A stretch of 64,000 nt of DNA from Changchengzhania lutea. Its GTDB lineage: Bacteria; Bacteroidota; Bacteroidia; Flavobacteriales; Flavobacteriaceae. The notes below the pieces were generated by a model that was not told the origin of the DNA, ran no database searches, and saw only the letters and a program-made list of their open reading frames with translations. The translations under genes and the position numbers were made by a program. The stretch lies in the NCBI RefSeq assembly GCF_006974145.1, contig NZ_CP039456.1, positions 1,146,001 to 1,210,000 of the forward strand, read 5' to 3'. Below are positions 8,044-17,292 of this stretch, piece after piece (positions within the stretch are counted from its first letter, which is position 1; each line of letters begins with the position of its first letter).

Positions 8044-8075
8044 AAAAAAGGTTTACCATAATGGCAAACCTTTTT
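8044..8075 (-). terminator. Terminator downstream of trxA
   Basis: AAAAAGGTTT and AAACCTTTTT arms with an inner CCAT/ATGG pairing. On the minus strand the stem is followed by a T run. It starts 20 bp after the trxA stop and lies 27 bp ahead of the clpP start. Confidence 0.7.
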
Positions 8076-8095
8076 AGCTTTCTTTTATTTATATA

Positions 8096-8413
8096 TTATA
8101 AAAGCGCATCAATCGCTTCGGTATAGGCATTTTTTGGAGCGACTCCTACTTGACGACCTACGACTTCTCCATTCTGAAAAACTAAAACCGTCGGGATATT
8201 ACGCACCCCGTATTTAGCAGCAAATTCTTGATTTGCATCTACATCTACTTTTCCAACAATGGCTTTACCGTCGTACTCCCCACTAATCTCTTCAATAATT
8301 GGTCCAACCATTCTACATGGCCCACACCACGCCGCCCAAAAATCAACAAGTACGGGTTTATCGCTTTTTAATACCGTTTCTTCAAACGTTGCATCTGTTA
8401 TTTCTAATGCCAT
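8096..8413 (-). CDS. trxA: Thioredoxin
   Basis: 105 residues, the standard length for thioredoxin 1. The redox motif WCGPC has its cysteines at 30 and 33, and the conserved cis-proline is Pro74 in RNIPTV. The protein is a cytoplasmic disulfide reductant fed by thioredoxin reductase, which is not in this window. A TAATTTTG -7-like element lies on the minus strand at 8452-8459, and a terminator follows the gene, so it is probably monocistronic. Confidence 0.96.
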   Translation of the reverse strand: MALEITDATFEETVLKSDKPVLVDFWAAWCGPCRMVGPIIEEISGEYDGKAIVGKVDVDANQEFAAKYGVRNIPTVLVFQNGEVVGRQVGVAPKNAYTEAIDALL

Positions 8414-8856
8414 AATTTATGTTTTTAATGTTTAAATTAATTTTTAATACACAAAATTAGTCAAATTTTCCTCGAAAGCTTACAAGGTAACAATTTGTTT
8501 TATTTATATCCATATTGTTTAGCACTATCATAATTTTTTGGGCGCATAAAACAGGCTATCCGCTATATCTTTTTATGAAGCAGTCCCGAACTTGTTTCGG
8601 GATCTCAACAATATAAACCACGGCATAATAAATCAAATAACGTATTGTAAACGCTTCACAAAAAGGATGCCGCTACTATCCTTTGCGCAAAGTCTAACAA
8701 CTATTTAGCCTAGGGTTTTGAATTTAACTTTTGCGCTTTCAAACAAGTGAATTATAATGATTTAATTTTTAAGCAACTAAAAAGTTGCATAATTTAAATA
8801 GTTATATTAATTTAGCAACCACAAAGTTGCATATTAATTAAAAAAATCGAATCATT
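8414..8856. other. Intergenic region with hairpins, a dispersed repeat and two operators
   Basis: No gene. It holds the trxA promoter region, a 23-bp sequence at 8552-8574 that recurs inverted at 58562-58584 with one mismatch, a TCCCGAA-CTTGT-TTCGGGA hairpin at 8584-8602, an AAAGGAT/ATCCTTT pair further on, and the paired GCAAC operators ahead of the AHSA1 gene. Confidence 0.55.
8773..8830 (+). promoter_or_regulatory. Two palindromic operators of the AHSA1-ArsR operon
   Basis: GCAACTAAAAAGTTGC at 8773-8788 and GCAACCACAAAGTTGC at 8815-8830 share GCAAC-N6-GTTGC. Their centres are 42 bp apart, about four helical turns, and the second ends 26 bp before the AHSA1 start. The second cistron encodes an ArsR-type repressor, so autoregulation through cooperative dimers is the likely reading. 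Confidence 0.65.
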
Positions 8857-9285
8857 ATGAAAGATGTTATTAAAAAAGAAGTCGTATTTAACCACTCCAT
8901 AGACAAAGTATGGAGCGCTATATCAAGAGCCGAGGAAATCTCGACATGGTTTATTAAAGCCGATTTTAAAGCAGAGAAAGGTTATAATTACACCTTTACG
9001 GCTAGCGAAGAAAAGGGATGTTTGACTATCACAGGAGAAGTCAAACAATCCAATCCCTATGTCTTAATTTATACTTGGATCGTTGAAAACACCAACGTAG
9101 AAACCACTGTAAAATGGGATTTAGAATCGACCAAATCGGGCACGAAATTATTTTTAGAGCACTCTGGCATATCCAATTACGAAGGTGACACGGCCATAGC
9201 CATGTTTGAAAGTTTCAATGGTGGCTGGGACGGATGCATCAACCAATTAACAGACTATTTAAAAGAAACCGTTAATGCAGGATAA
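8857..9285 (+). CDS. AHSA1/SRPBCC-domain protein
   Basis: 142 residues with the START-like fold signature of the AHSA1 family: FNHSIDKVWSAISRAEEISTWF near the N-terminus, TWIVEN and VKWDLE strands, and a C-terminal long helix starting FNGGWDGCINQL. Such proteins bind small hydrophobic ligands; the ligand is not predictable. The stop overlaps the start of the ArsR gene by 11 bp. Pairing of AHSA1 and ArsR genes in one operon is common in bacteria. The operon is headed by two palindromic operators. Confidence 0.88.
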   Translation: MKDVIKKEVVFNHSIDKVWSAISRAEEISTWFIKADFKAEKGYNYTFTASEEKGCLTITGEVKQSNPYVLIYTWIVENTNVETTVKWDLESTKSGTKLFLEHSGISNYEGDTAIAMFESFNGGWDGCINQLTDYLKETVNAG

Positions 9286-9598
9286 GATTACCAAACTATT
9301 TAAGGCCATTGCAGACCCAACAAGGCGTGACATATTTCACGCCTTGGTAATTGCGACCTCAGCATTATCGATCACCCAAATATCGAGCCAGTTCGATATT
9401 ACCAGACAAGGTGTTACCAAACATATTAAAACGCTTGAAGACGCTGGATTGGTAAATATCAATGCGAAAGGACGTGAGCGTTTTTGCAATGCCAATCCAA
9501 AACAACTTCAAGAAGTTAATAAATGGTTGCAATTCTATGAGCAGTTCTGGGATGGATCACTTCAGAATTTAGGGGATTACTTGGATAATAAAGTTTAA
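9275..9598 (+). CDS. ArsR-family transcriptional regulator
   Basis: 107 residues with a winged helix-turn-helix: FKAIADPTRRDIFHAL, ITQISSQFDITRQGVTKHIKTLEDAGLV and a wing around NAKGRERFC. No CxC metal motif of the arsenic or cadmium sensors is present, which fits the non-metal ArsR subgroup paired with AHSA1 proteins. It overlaps the upstream gene by 11 bp. The likely target is its own promoter, where two GCAAC-N6-GTTGC palindromes lie. A 16-bp palindrome (TGTCATTATAATGACA, 9606-9621) follows the stop. Confidence 0.9.
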   Translation: MQDKITKLFKAIADPTRRDIFHALVIATSALSITQISSQFDITRQGVTKHIKTLEDAGLVNINAKGRERFCNANPKQLQEVNKWLQFYEQFWDGSLQNLGDYLDNKV

Positions 9599-9639
9599 TG
9601 CAATATGTCATTATAATGACAATAATATAGCAAACACAC

Positions 9640-9824
9640 CGTCATTGCGAGGGCAAAGGAGGTGGCAATCTCCTTAAATGAAACTAAAACAATGATGTAG
9701 GTTAGCAACAAACAGGTTCTCACGCTTTTTTCAATAAAAAAAACTCAGAATGACGGAATATAATAAATACAACGTCATTGCGAGGACGAAGGACGTGGCA
9801 ATCTCTTTAAATGAAACTAAAACA
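9640..9824. repeat. Two 52-bp direct copies of an extragenic repeat
   Basis: Copies at 9640-9691 and 9773-9824 share the frame GTCATTGCGAGG...GTGGCAATCTC...TTAAATGAAACTAAAACA with a few mismatches. Each is followed by CTCAGAATGA, partly complementary to the GTCATT start, so each unit could fold as a long hairpin. The whole 9599-9892 gap has no gene. It looks like a Flavobacteria dispersed extragenic repeat. Confidence 0.65.
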
Positions 9825-9892
9825 TAGTTTTCCTAAATACATATTCTTATAGCCCTCCCATAAAAGTGGCTCAGAATGATAGGAACTAATAA

Positions 9893-12800
9893 TCAATTCA
9901 ACTTAAACCTAACATCCTGTGCTTCCAATTCACTAATAAGTTCTTGAGAAACTTTCACCTTTTGTTTTCTACTGGGCATGGTTAGTTTAATTTTTTCTGT
10001 AGTATCATACACTAAAAAATTCAGTAGTTGATTTCCAGGGTGCATATTTATCAATTCCTTTAGCGCAATAATTTTTTGTTCGCTCAAATCTTTAACATTC
10101 ACCTGTATTGACAATTTCTTCGCATAATTTTCCATCACGTCATGGAGCAACTGAAAATTGTTGAATTGTAATCTGGGGTCGCTTTTCTTACCTGTATCTT
10201 TATTCACCCAACCTTCACGAATAAATGATTTAACAAACACAAAATTATTCTTCATTAAAAAGTGTCTAAACTTCAAATAGTCTTCTCCAAATATCCTGAA
10301 CTCAAAACTATCGGTATAATCTTCAATAGTAAATAAGGCCCAACCTTTTCCTTGCTTGCTCACCCGGTGTTGCACATCGGTAACCACACCGCCAAAAACA
10401 AGCTCTCTATTTACATAAGGCTCTAGATTAGCAAACATGCCCACGGTGCCGTTGCAAAAGGTTTTCATTTCCGTTTTAAAATCATCCAACGGATGTCCAG
10501 AAATATAAACCCCAACCACTTCGCGTTCCTTACTTAACTTTTCCATAGTGCCCCACTCTTCACAAGGTGGCACTTGGGGTTCGGCAATCTGCACATCGCT
10601 AGCATCTCCAAACAAACTGACTTGAGCCGAATTTTCATTTTCCTGATGTTTATGCGCATACTTGATGGCTTTTTCTAAAAAGGTGATCCCATCACCATCA
10701 TCATGAAAATATTGTGCTCTGTGGGTAGAGCCTAATCCATCAAAACCACCAGCTAAAGCCAAATTTTCGAAGGCTTTTTTATTTGCCGCACGTAAATCTA
10801 TGCGTTTTGCAAAATCAAAAATAGATTTATAATGACCATCCTCTTTTCTGTTTTTAACAATGGTCATTACCGCTCCGTGACCCACACCTTTAATGGCGCC
10901 CATACCAAAGCGGACTGCGTAATCTTTATTTACCGAAAATTTATAAAATGACTCGTTCACATCGGGACCCAGAACATCCAATTTCATGCGTTTACATTCT
11001 TCCATGAAAAAAGTCACCTGTTTGATATCGTTCATGTTATTAGATAAAACCGCCGCCATATATTCTGCTGGATAATGTGCTTTTAAATAGGCTGTTTGAT
11101 AGGCTATCCAAGCATAACAAGTAGAGTGCGATTTGTTAAATGCATAACTCGCGAAGGCTTCCCAATCTTTCCAAACTTTTTCCAGAACTTTGGCATCATG
11201 TCCATTGGCACTGGCTTGCTCTACAAATTTGGGTTTCATTTTATCAAGTACCGCAATTTGTTTTTTACCCATCGCCTTACGCAATACATCGGCTTCACCC
11301 TTGGTGAATCCAGCTAGTTTTTGTGACAACAGCATCACCTGCTCTTGATAGACTGTAATACCATAGGTTTCTTTTAAGTACTCTTCCATCGCTGGCAAAT
11401 CGTACTCAATAGCCTCATCGCCATGTTTTCTGCGAACGAAACTCGGAATATACTCCATCGGTCCTGGTCGATACAGCGCGTTCATGGCTATTAAATCTTC
11501 AAACACCGTTGGTTTTAAATCTTTAAGGTGCTTTTGCATTCCGGGAGATTCATACTGAAATACACCAACCGTTTCTCCCCGCTGAAAAAGCTCATACGTC
11601 TTGTCATCATCTAAAGGAAACGAATCCGGATCCAATAAAATATCATGTTTGGCTTTAACGATTTTAACCGTATCCTTGATTAAGGTCAGTGTTTTTAATC
11701 CTAAAAAATCCATTTTAAGCAAACCTGCATCTTCCACAACCGAGTTATCAAACTGGGTGACATACAGATCGGAATCCTTCGCGGTTGCCACAGGTACAAA
11801 TTTGGTAATATCATCTGGCGTGATAATGACTCCACAGGCATGGATTCCTGTATTTCGCACGGAGCCTTCCAATGTTCTGGCGAGATTTACAGTTTCAGCC
11901 TGTAAATCATCGCCGTCTGCAATATTTAAGAGCTCATTGACCTTTTCTAAATCTTCAGCTCTAAATTTACTGCCTAATTCTTTTTCAGAAAGACCAAAAA
12001 TCTTTCCGAGTTTTGACATGGTTGGAATGAGTTTCGCAATTCTATCGGCATCAAATAATGGTAAATCCAATACCCGTGCAGTATCGCGAATAGACGACTT
12101 CGCCGCCATAGTGCCATAGGTGATAATTTGCGCCACCTGGTTACTTCCGTATTTATTGATTACATAATCCATGACACGGCTTCTGCCTTCATCATCAAAA
12201 TCAATATCAATATCTGGCATACTAATCCGATCCGGATTTAAGAACCGCTCAAAAAGCAAATCGTATTTAAGAGGGTCTATATTTGTAATCCAAAGACAAT
12301 AAGCGACCACAGACCCTGCTGCCGAACCACGACCTGGGCCCACGGACACATCCATATTTCTGGCTTCACGGATAAAATCCTCTACAATCAAAAAATACCC
12401 AGGATAGCCTGTGTTTTCAATAACACTTAACTCAAAATCCAGTCGTTCTTTAATGGCTTCTGTTAATTCCGGATATCTCTTTTTTGCACCTTCATATGTA
12501 AGATGTCTTAAATAGGCATTTTCCCCACGTTTACCACCATCAGCTGCATCAGCGTCATCCTTAAATTTTTCCGGAATATCAAAAGCAGGCAATAAGACTT
12601 CACGTGCTAACTCATAGGCTTCAACCTTATCGACCACTTCCTGTATATTACTGATGGCCTCAGGAACGTCCTTAAACAAGGTTTTCATTTCATCAGAAGA
12701 CTTGAAATAATAGTCTTGATTTGGTAATCCATAGCGATAGCCACGCCCTCTTCCTATGGGAGTCGCTTGCTTTTCACCATCTTTAACACATAATAAAATA

Positions 12801-14278
12801 TCATGTGCATTGGCATCTTCCTTATTACAATAATACGTGTTGTTTGAAGCGACCAATTTTATGTCATGCTTTTTTGAAAACTCGATGAGCACAGGATTAA
12901 CACGGTTTTCATCTTCTTGGTTATGGCGCATCAACTCAATATATAAATCGTCACCAAATTGTTCTTTCCACCATAATAACGCCTCTTCCGCTTGGTTCTC
13001 GCCTACATTTAGAATCTTACTCGGCACTTCACCATATAAATTTCCTGTAAGGACAATTAGGTCTTCCTTGTATTGTTCAACTAACTTTTTATCGATTCGC
13101 GGTAAATAGTAAAACCCATTAACGAAGGCATGGGACGACAATTTTGCGAGGTTGTGATAGCCATTTTTGTTTTTCGCCAAAAATACCACTTGATACCCGT
13201 TGTCTTTTCTAGTTTTGTCTAGATGATTTTCGCATACAAAGAACTCACACCCTAGAATGGGTTTAATGACTTTAGCCGTAGGTGTATCTCCTTTTTCAAC
13301 AGCCGCTTCATTTTTTGCTGTTACCACCCTATTATGAGCGCCAACTGCTCTCACAAAATGGAAAGCCCCCATCATATTAGCATGATCTGTTAAGGCAACC
13401 GCAGGCATTTGATACTCTGCCGCAGAGGCCACTAAATCGGTAACACTGATAGTAGATTGTAATACCGAAAACTGTGAATGGTTATGCAAATGCGCAAATT
13501 CGACAGCTTTTAATTCCGATATGTTTTGCTTTATCTCTTGTGATGAAACATTAGATGTTTGATATTTTTTAATGCGCTCAAGAATTTTTGCGCTTTCCTT
13601 TTTTAGATTGATATGTTTTAAACCAATGAGTTGAATCTCATTAGGGTTTTCCTTTTTAAACTTTTCAAAATAATCAGGTTGAACATCTAGCTGTTCCTTC
13701 GTGTATTCTTCCAGTCGCAGGAGTTCGAAAAAGCAACGCGTGGTGGCCTCCACATCGGCAGTGGCGTTGTGGGCTTCTGCAAAGGGTTGATTAAATAAAA
13801 ATTCGTGAAGTTCGGTAAGCGTTGGTAATTTGAACTTTCCATATCGCCCTCCAGGAATCTGGCATAAACTAGCCGTATGCTCGGTACAGGTATCCAAAAC
13901 TGGCAATTCCTGTAATAAATTTGCAACAGCACCTCTAACAAACTCCGCCCCCATAATGTTTAAATCAAACTTGACGTTTTGACCGACAACAAATTGGGTT
14001 TTACTTAAAGCTTCGTTGAATTTTTCTAATACCTCAGCTAACGGAATACCTTGTTCTTGTGCTAATTCGGTAGAAATACCATGGATTTTCTCAGCATCAT
14101 AAGGAATATTAAACCCGTCAGGTTGCACCAAATAATCCTGATGTTCCATACAGTTACCCATACCATCATGCAATTGCCATGCTATTTGAATGCATCTTGG
14201 CCAATTGTCTGTATCTGTAATTGGGGCATCCCAACGTTTTGGTAATCCTGTGGTTTCGGTGTCGAAAATTAAGTACAT
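9893..14278 (-). CDS. dnaE: DNA polymerase III subunit alpha with fused 3'-5' exonuclease domain
   Basis: 1461 residues. Residues 1-190 form a DnaQ-like exonuclease (FDTETTG at 5-11, HNATADVEAT at 170-179). A PHP domain begins near 262 (AHLHNHSQFS). The polymerase catalytic block PDIDIDFDDEGR lies near 686-697, followed by fingers, a tandem helix-hairpin-helix region and an OB-fold near 1210-1300. The fusion of proofreading domain to DnaE is characteristic of Bacteroidetes. It is the replicative polymerase of the chromosome. The gene is complete and alone on the minus strand. Confidence 0.97.
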   Translation of the reverse strand: MYLIFDTETTGLPKRWDAPITDTDNWPRCIQIAWQLHDGMGNCMEHQDYLVQPDGFNIPYDAEKIHGISTELAQEQGIPLAEVLEKFNEALSKTQFVVGQNVKFDLNIMGAEFVRGAVANLLQELPVLDTCTEHTASLCQIPGGRYGKFKLPTLTELHEFLFNQPFAEAHNATADVEATTRCFFELLRLEEYTKEQLDVQPDYFEKFKKENPNEIQLIGLKHINLKKESAKILERIKKYQTSNVSSQEIKQNISELKAVEFAHLHNHSQFSVLQSTISVTDLVASAAEYQMPAVALTDHANMMGAFHFVRAVGAHNRVVTAKNEAAVEKGDTPTAKVIKPILGCEFFVCENHLDKTRKDNGYQVVFLAKNKNGYHNLAKLSSHAFVNGFYYLPRIDKKLVEQYKEDLIVLTGNLYGEVPSKILNVGENQAEEALLWWKEQFGDDLYIELMRHNQEDENRVNPVLIEFSKKHDIKLVASNNTYYCNKEDANAHDILLCVKDGEKQATPIGRGRGYRYGLPNQDYYFKSSDEMKTLFKDVPEAISNIQEVVDKVEAYELAREVLLPAFDIPEKFKDDADAADGGKRGENAYLRHLTYEGAKKRYPELTEAIKERLDFELSVIENTGYPGYFLIVEDFIREARNMDVSVGPGRGSAAGSVVAYCLWITNIDPLKYDLLFERFLNPDRISMPDIDIDFDDEGRSRVMDYVINKYGSNQVAQIITYGTMAAKSSIRDTARVLDLPLFDADRIAKLIPTMSKLGKIFGLSEKELGSKFRAEDLEKVNELLNIADGDDLQAETVNLARTLEGSVRNTGIHACGVIITPDDITKFVPVATAKDSDLYVTQFDNSVVEDAGLLKMDFLGLKTLTLIKDTVKIVKAKHDILLDPDSFPLDDDKTYELFQRGETVGVFQYESPGMQKHLKDLKPTVFEDLIAMNALYRPGPMEYIPSFVRRKHGDEAIEYDLPAMEEYLKETYGITVYQEQVMLLSQKLAGFTKGEADVLRKAMGKKQIAVLDKMKPKFVEQASANGHDAKVLEKVWKDWEAFASYAFNKSHSTCYAWIAYQTAYLKAHYPAEYMAAVLSNNMNDIKQVTFFMEECKRMKLDVLGPDVNESFYKFSVNKDYAVRFGMGAIKGVGHGAVMTIVKNRKEDGHYKSIFDFAKRIDLRAANKKAFENLALAGGFDGLGSTHRAQYFHDDGDGITFLEKAIKYAHKHQENENSAQVSLFGDASDVQIAEPQVPPCEEWGTMEKLSKEREVVGVYISGHPLDDFKTEMKTFCNGTVGMFANLEPYVNRELVFGGVVTDVQHRVSKQGKGWALFTIEDYTDSFEFRIFGEDYLKFRHFLMKNNFVFVKSFIREGWVNKDTGKKSDPRLQFNNFQLLHDVMENYAKKLSIQVNVKDLSEQKIIALKELINMHPGNQLLNFLVYDTTEKIKLTMPSRKQKVKVSQELISELEAQDVRFKLN

Positions 14279-14432
14279 TTTTTATGTTTAGGCGTTGATT
14301 TGTTTAGGTGTTTAGAACAATAACGAGCCTATAAAAATACATAGAAATGATAGGTTTTTAAAGTGAAGTTATAAAGAGTTTTAAACAAAAAAATAAAGAA
14401 CAAAATACTGAACGAAAATAAAATCCTTTTTT

Positions 14433-14476
14433 ATGACAAAAATCATATTTTGTGTAACAAATGTCACATACTTTTA
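14433..14476 (+). promoter_or_regulatory. FNR-like box and -7 element for the hexaheme gene
   Basis: ATGACAAAAATCAT at 14433-14446 fits nTGAY-N4-RTCAn and is centred 29.5 bp upstream of a TACTTTTA -7 box (14469-14476). A second palindrome, TGTAAC-AAAT-GTCACA at 14453-14468, fills the spacer and directly abuts the -7 box. The first site is placed for class II activation; the second is placed where a bound protein would block RNA polymerase. Confidence 0.7.
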
Positions 14477-14517
14477 TTCAACATTTTAAAATTTTTTATA
14501 ACTAAAACCTCCATTAT

Positions 14518-15600
14518 ATGAAACCTCCCAACAAAATAAGTTACTTAATCATTCTAATATCAAGTTTAATGATTCTTGGATGTACCCATGACACAGAATA
14601 TATTCCTGGACCAGCAGGAGCTGATGGCATAGATGGCATTGATGGTCATGACGGGGTAGATGGAGTAGATGGCTCTGCTGCGGTTTGTATAGACTGTCAC
14701 TCTGCTTCTCACCGAGGTCCTATTAATGATTCATATATATTATCTGCACACGGCAGTGGAAGTTCTTGGGCAAGAGGCACCAGTGCCACTTGCGCACAAT
14801 GCCATAACAACCAAGGCTACGTCGATTATTTATCAGGGCTTTTTGTTAACGAAAACGGCATTCAATCGGCACATCCAGATGGTTATGCGGTCTCCAACCC
14901 GATTTCTTGTACAGGGTGTCATAGTGATCACCGGTCATTCGATTTTGTAAATGATGGTAATGACTATGCTCTAAGAAATATAGCTCCTGTAAGTTTGGTT
15001 CTAGACCCTAATATGGTCATTGACTTTAAAAACGATTCTAATCCATTAGGCACGAGTAATGCCTGTATAACCTGTCATCAACCAAGACCAAGTTATCCTA
15101 TTCCCGCAGGAACAGAAGACTATGAGATTACCAGTAGTCGATTCGGGCCACATCATGGTCCGCAATCAACCATGTTAGAAGGTGTCATGGGCGCCATTAT
15201 TACTGGCTCAACAGGTTATCCTGGTGTAGGGGCTGCGACTCATAGATCTGGGGCATCCTGCATTTCTTGCCATATGGGGGAAACTACGGATGGTACAGAC
15301 GGTGACCATACTTGGAAGCCAACTTTAAACACCTGTGTTAGCTGTCACACAAGTATGACTAGCATCCCAGATGGCATTGCCGGTTTAGAGGAGGATATGG
15401 CAACGCTCAAGGCATTATTATTAGCTCTTGACCCAAGTCCCTTACTTGAAACAGACAGTACCGTACCAGGCACCTATCCAGCCAATATAGCTAAAGCAAC
15501 CTGGAACTACAAAACTGTATTGGAAGATCATAGTAACGGTATTCATAACCCTGAATATACTAGAGCATTGATTAAAAACTCAATTGAAGCCTTACAATAA
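14518..15600 (+). CDS. Hexaheme c-type cytochrome lipoprotein with collagen-like linker
   Basis: 360 residues. A lipoprotein signal peptide ends at Cys22 (MILGC). Residues 31-52 are seven Gly-X-Y triplets rich in GID/GVD, a collagen-like spacer. Six CXXCH heme sites follow (CIDCH at 57, then CAQCH, CTGCH, CITCH, CISCH, CVSCH) with many extra His residues that could be distal ligands. The likely place is the periplasmic or outer face of a membrane, passing electrons to or from the FeS-NrfD modules downstream. It has its own promoter with an FNR-like box and its own terminator. The substrate is unknown; a six-heme cytochrome recalls QrcA of the Qrc complex, but sequence relationship is not shown here. 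Confidence 0.85.
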   Translation: MKPPNKISYLIILISSLMILGCTHDTEYIPGPAGADGIDGIDGHDGVDGVDGSAAVCIDCHSASHRGPINDSYILSAHGSGSSWARGTSATCAQCHNNQGYVDYLSGLFVNENGIQSAHPDGYAVSNPISCTGCHSDHRSFDFVNDGNDYALRNIAPVSLVLDPNMVIDFKNDSNPLGTSNACITCHQPRPSYPIPAGTEDYEITSSRFGPHHGPQSTMLEGVMGAIITGSTGYPGVGAATHRSGASCISCHMGETTDGTDGDHTWKPTLNTCVSCHTSMTSIPDGIAGLEEDMATLKALLLALDPSPLLETDSTVPGTYPANIAKATWNYKTVLEDHSNGIHNPEYTRALIKNSIEALQ

Positions 15601-15648
15601 AGGCCTTAACGCACTCATAAAAAGGTTTAACCGTTCCTTAATTTAAGC

Positions 15649-15672
15649 GTTTAGAATTGCTAAACCTTTTTA
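15649..15672 (+). terminator. Rho-independent terminator of the hexaheme gene
   Basis: GTTTAG-AATTG-CTAAAC hairpin followed by CTTTTTA. Wider pairing of AAAAAGGTTTA (15619-15629) with TAAACCTTTTT (15661-15671) is an alternative fold. It lies about 50 bp after the stop. Confidence 0.65.
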
Positions 15673-15962
15673 TAATTTTAGTTACTCTCATTTACGAAAA
15701 GAAATGAGGTGTTTAAAAACACATCTCCATTTGATATACCTCTGTAGAATTTATAAACAGCTAAAAACAGAAAAACAGCACTTTAAAAAACACTGTGGAT
15801 TTAACACCATAGTTTTTAAAGAAATAACAATCACGATAAATATGTTAAATACTTATAATTAATTGTGAACTCTTTGTTTTTATTAAAACAAATACAGCAT
15901 TAATGTCAATTCATTACAGATCTATAAATTTTAAACACTTTACCCTAATTCTCTCTGGCTTT

Positions 15963-16006
15963 ATGATATAAGTCATAATTACTGTAACAAATGTTACATA
16001 TTTTTA
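15963..16006 (+). promoter_or_regulatory. FNR-like box and -7 element for the EB_dh operon
   Basis: ATGATATAAGTCAT at 15963-15976, centred 29.5 bp before TATTTTTA at 15999-16006. The perfect palindrome TGTAAC-AAAT-GTTACA at 15983-15998 again occupies the spacer and abuts the -7 box, as at the hexaheme promoter. Confidence 0.72.
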
Positions 16007-16051
16007 TAACGTATTTCAAAAGTGAACTTATAAAAACTTAAATATATAATT

Positions 16052-17287
16052 ATGAAAACACCAAAATTAGTTTCTGCGCTATTTATTATGGCAATATTTT
16101 TTGCAGGCTGTACCCACGACGATTATGTTCCAATCACTGGACCAGATGATGGAGGTATTGGTGAAAGCCCAGACGAATTACTAGTAAAAAAATTCTCTAC
16201 AGCTCCAACTTTCGATGGAGATATTGACGATGTTTGGAGTGAAGCCAGGCCTTTAATAAATAAGGCAACTGTTACGCCCGCAGGTGATAGAGAAATCACT
16301 TTAAATTCATCAAGTGGAGGTGACTTATCATTAGAACCTACAGATTTAATGGATCCCTACACTGGCGAAAGTTACAGCTACTCTTTAAGGGGCGGTCATG
16401 ATGGTCAATACTTATACCTATTATTTGAATGGGAAGATGATACTGATAGTCAAGACAGAGAATCTTGGTTCTTTAACCCTATTACAAGTAAATGGCAACA
16501 AGAAAACAAATACGCCAATCATAAAAATGATAAATTTTATGAAGATAAATTTGGTTTTATGTTCCCAATAGGGAATCCTGCTGGATTTAATGAAGGCACA
16601 TGTACGGTTACTTGTCATAGTGGTTTAGCCGATCCCCAACCAGGAGAAAAAGTGACTAGACACTACATGAAAAATGAAGGCGAATTGGCCGATTTCTGGC
16701 ACTGGAAACGTGACAGACATGCATTAGCTGAAGCTTGTGATGATGGTTTTGTACAATGGGAAGACGATTTTGGAAAAGCGTCAGCTAACGGAAGAAAAAA
16801 TGATGAGGGTATCTCTCCTTATGCAAATAATCAAACATTTGAAGATGCTGTAACAGGAATGAAAGGACCAAAATATGTAATACCTAATAGAGAAAACTAC
16901 TATTGGATTGCACAATCTGAAATTGATGGTGGAACTGCAAAAGCAGTGACTGCAATTGCATTAGATGGTACCATAACACATGAAGGCGGAACAATTGATC
17001 CTAACGGAGATCCTGCATATTCGCAAGGATTTGGTAACAAAAGAATACCAAGTATTATAATTAATCCTGCCGGACAAGGAAATGATGGTAGATCTGAAGT
17101 ACAAGTGAAAGCTATACATACTGGTTCTGGATGGCAATTAGAAATTAGAAGATTACTATATACTGGCGACCCTACAGATGCTGAATTTAAAATTGGAGAA
17201 ACCATACCTTTTGGATTGGCAATTTTTAATAATGCTGCAATTGGCCATGGTCAAACTAACTTCTTATCAATGAAAATTGAAAATTAG
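16052..17287 (+). CDS. Ethylbenzene-dehydrogenase-related heme-binding lipoprotein
   Basis: 411 residues. A lipobox ends at Cys20 (FFAGC). The rest fits the EB_dh / DMSO-reductase gamma-like heme domain (PF09459): an APTFDGDIDDVWSEA opening, a GHDGQYLYLLFEWEDDT strand pair, a KFGFMFPI block and the closing PFGLAIFNN region. Family members bind heme and serve as electron-transfer subunits of molybdoenzymes. Near residue 184 there is CTVTCH, a CX3CH pattern rather than CXXCH, probably an extra covalent heme site. It is the first gene of an eight-gene operon with no molybdopterin subunit. A 17-bp-arm hairpin follows it. Confidence 0.8.
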   Translation: MKTPKLVSALFIMAIFFAGCTHDDYVPITGPDDGGIGESPDELLVKKFSTAPTFDGDIDDVWSEARPLINKATVTPAGDREITLNSSSGGDLSLEPTDLMDPYTGESYSYSLRGGHDGQYLYLLFEWEDDTDSQDRESWFFNPITSKWQQENKYANHKNDKFYEDKFGFMFPIGNPAGFNEGTCTVTCHSGLADPQPGEKVTRHYMKNEGELADFWHWKRDRHALAEACDDGFVQWEDDFGKASANGRKNDEGISPYANNQTFEDAVTGMKGPKYVIPNRENYYWIAQSEIDGGTAKAVTAIALDGTITHEGGTIDPNGDPAYSQGFGNKRIPSIIINPAGQGNDGRSEVQVKAIHTGSGWQLEIRRLLYTGDPTDAEFKIGETIPFGLAIFNNAAIGHGQTNFLSMKIEN

Positions 17288-17292
17288 TTTTA

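Larger units (their letters stand above)
15601..16051. other. Gene-free region with terminator, imperfect hairpin and promoter
   Basis: No ORF of note. It contains the hexaheme gene terminator, an imperfect stem around 15780-15822 (CTTTAAAAA ... TTTTTAAAG) of unknown role, and, in its last 90 bp, the FNR-like box, second palindrome and -7 element of the next operon. Confidence 0.5.

Noticed and set aside
11601-12119. 172-codon plus-strand ORF opposite dnaE
   Set aside because: Shadow of the DnaE coding sequence; DnaE is intact and fully explains the region. The same applies to the ORFs at 11096, 12837 and 13687.
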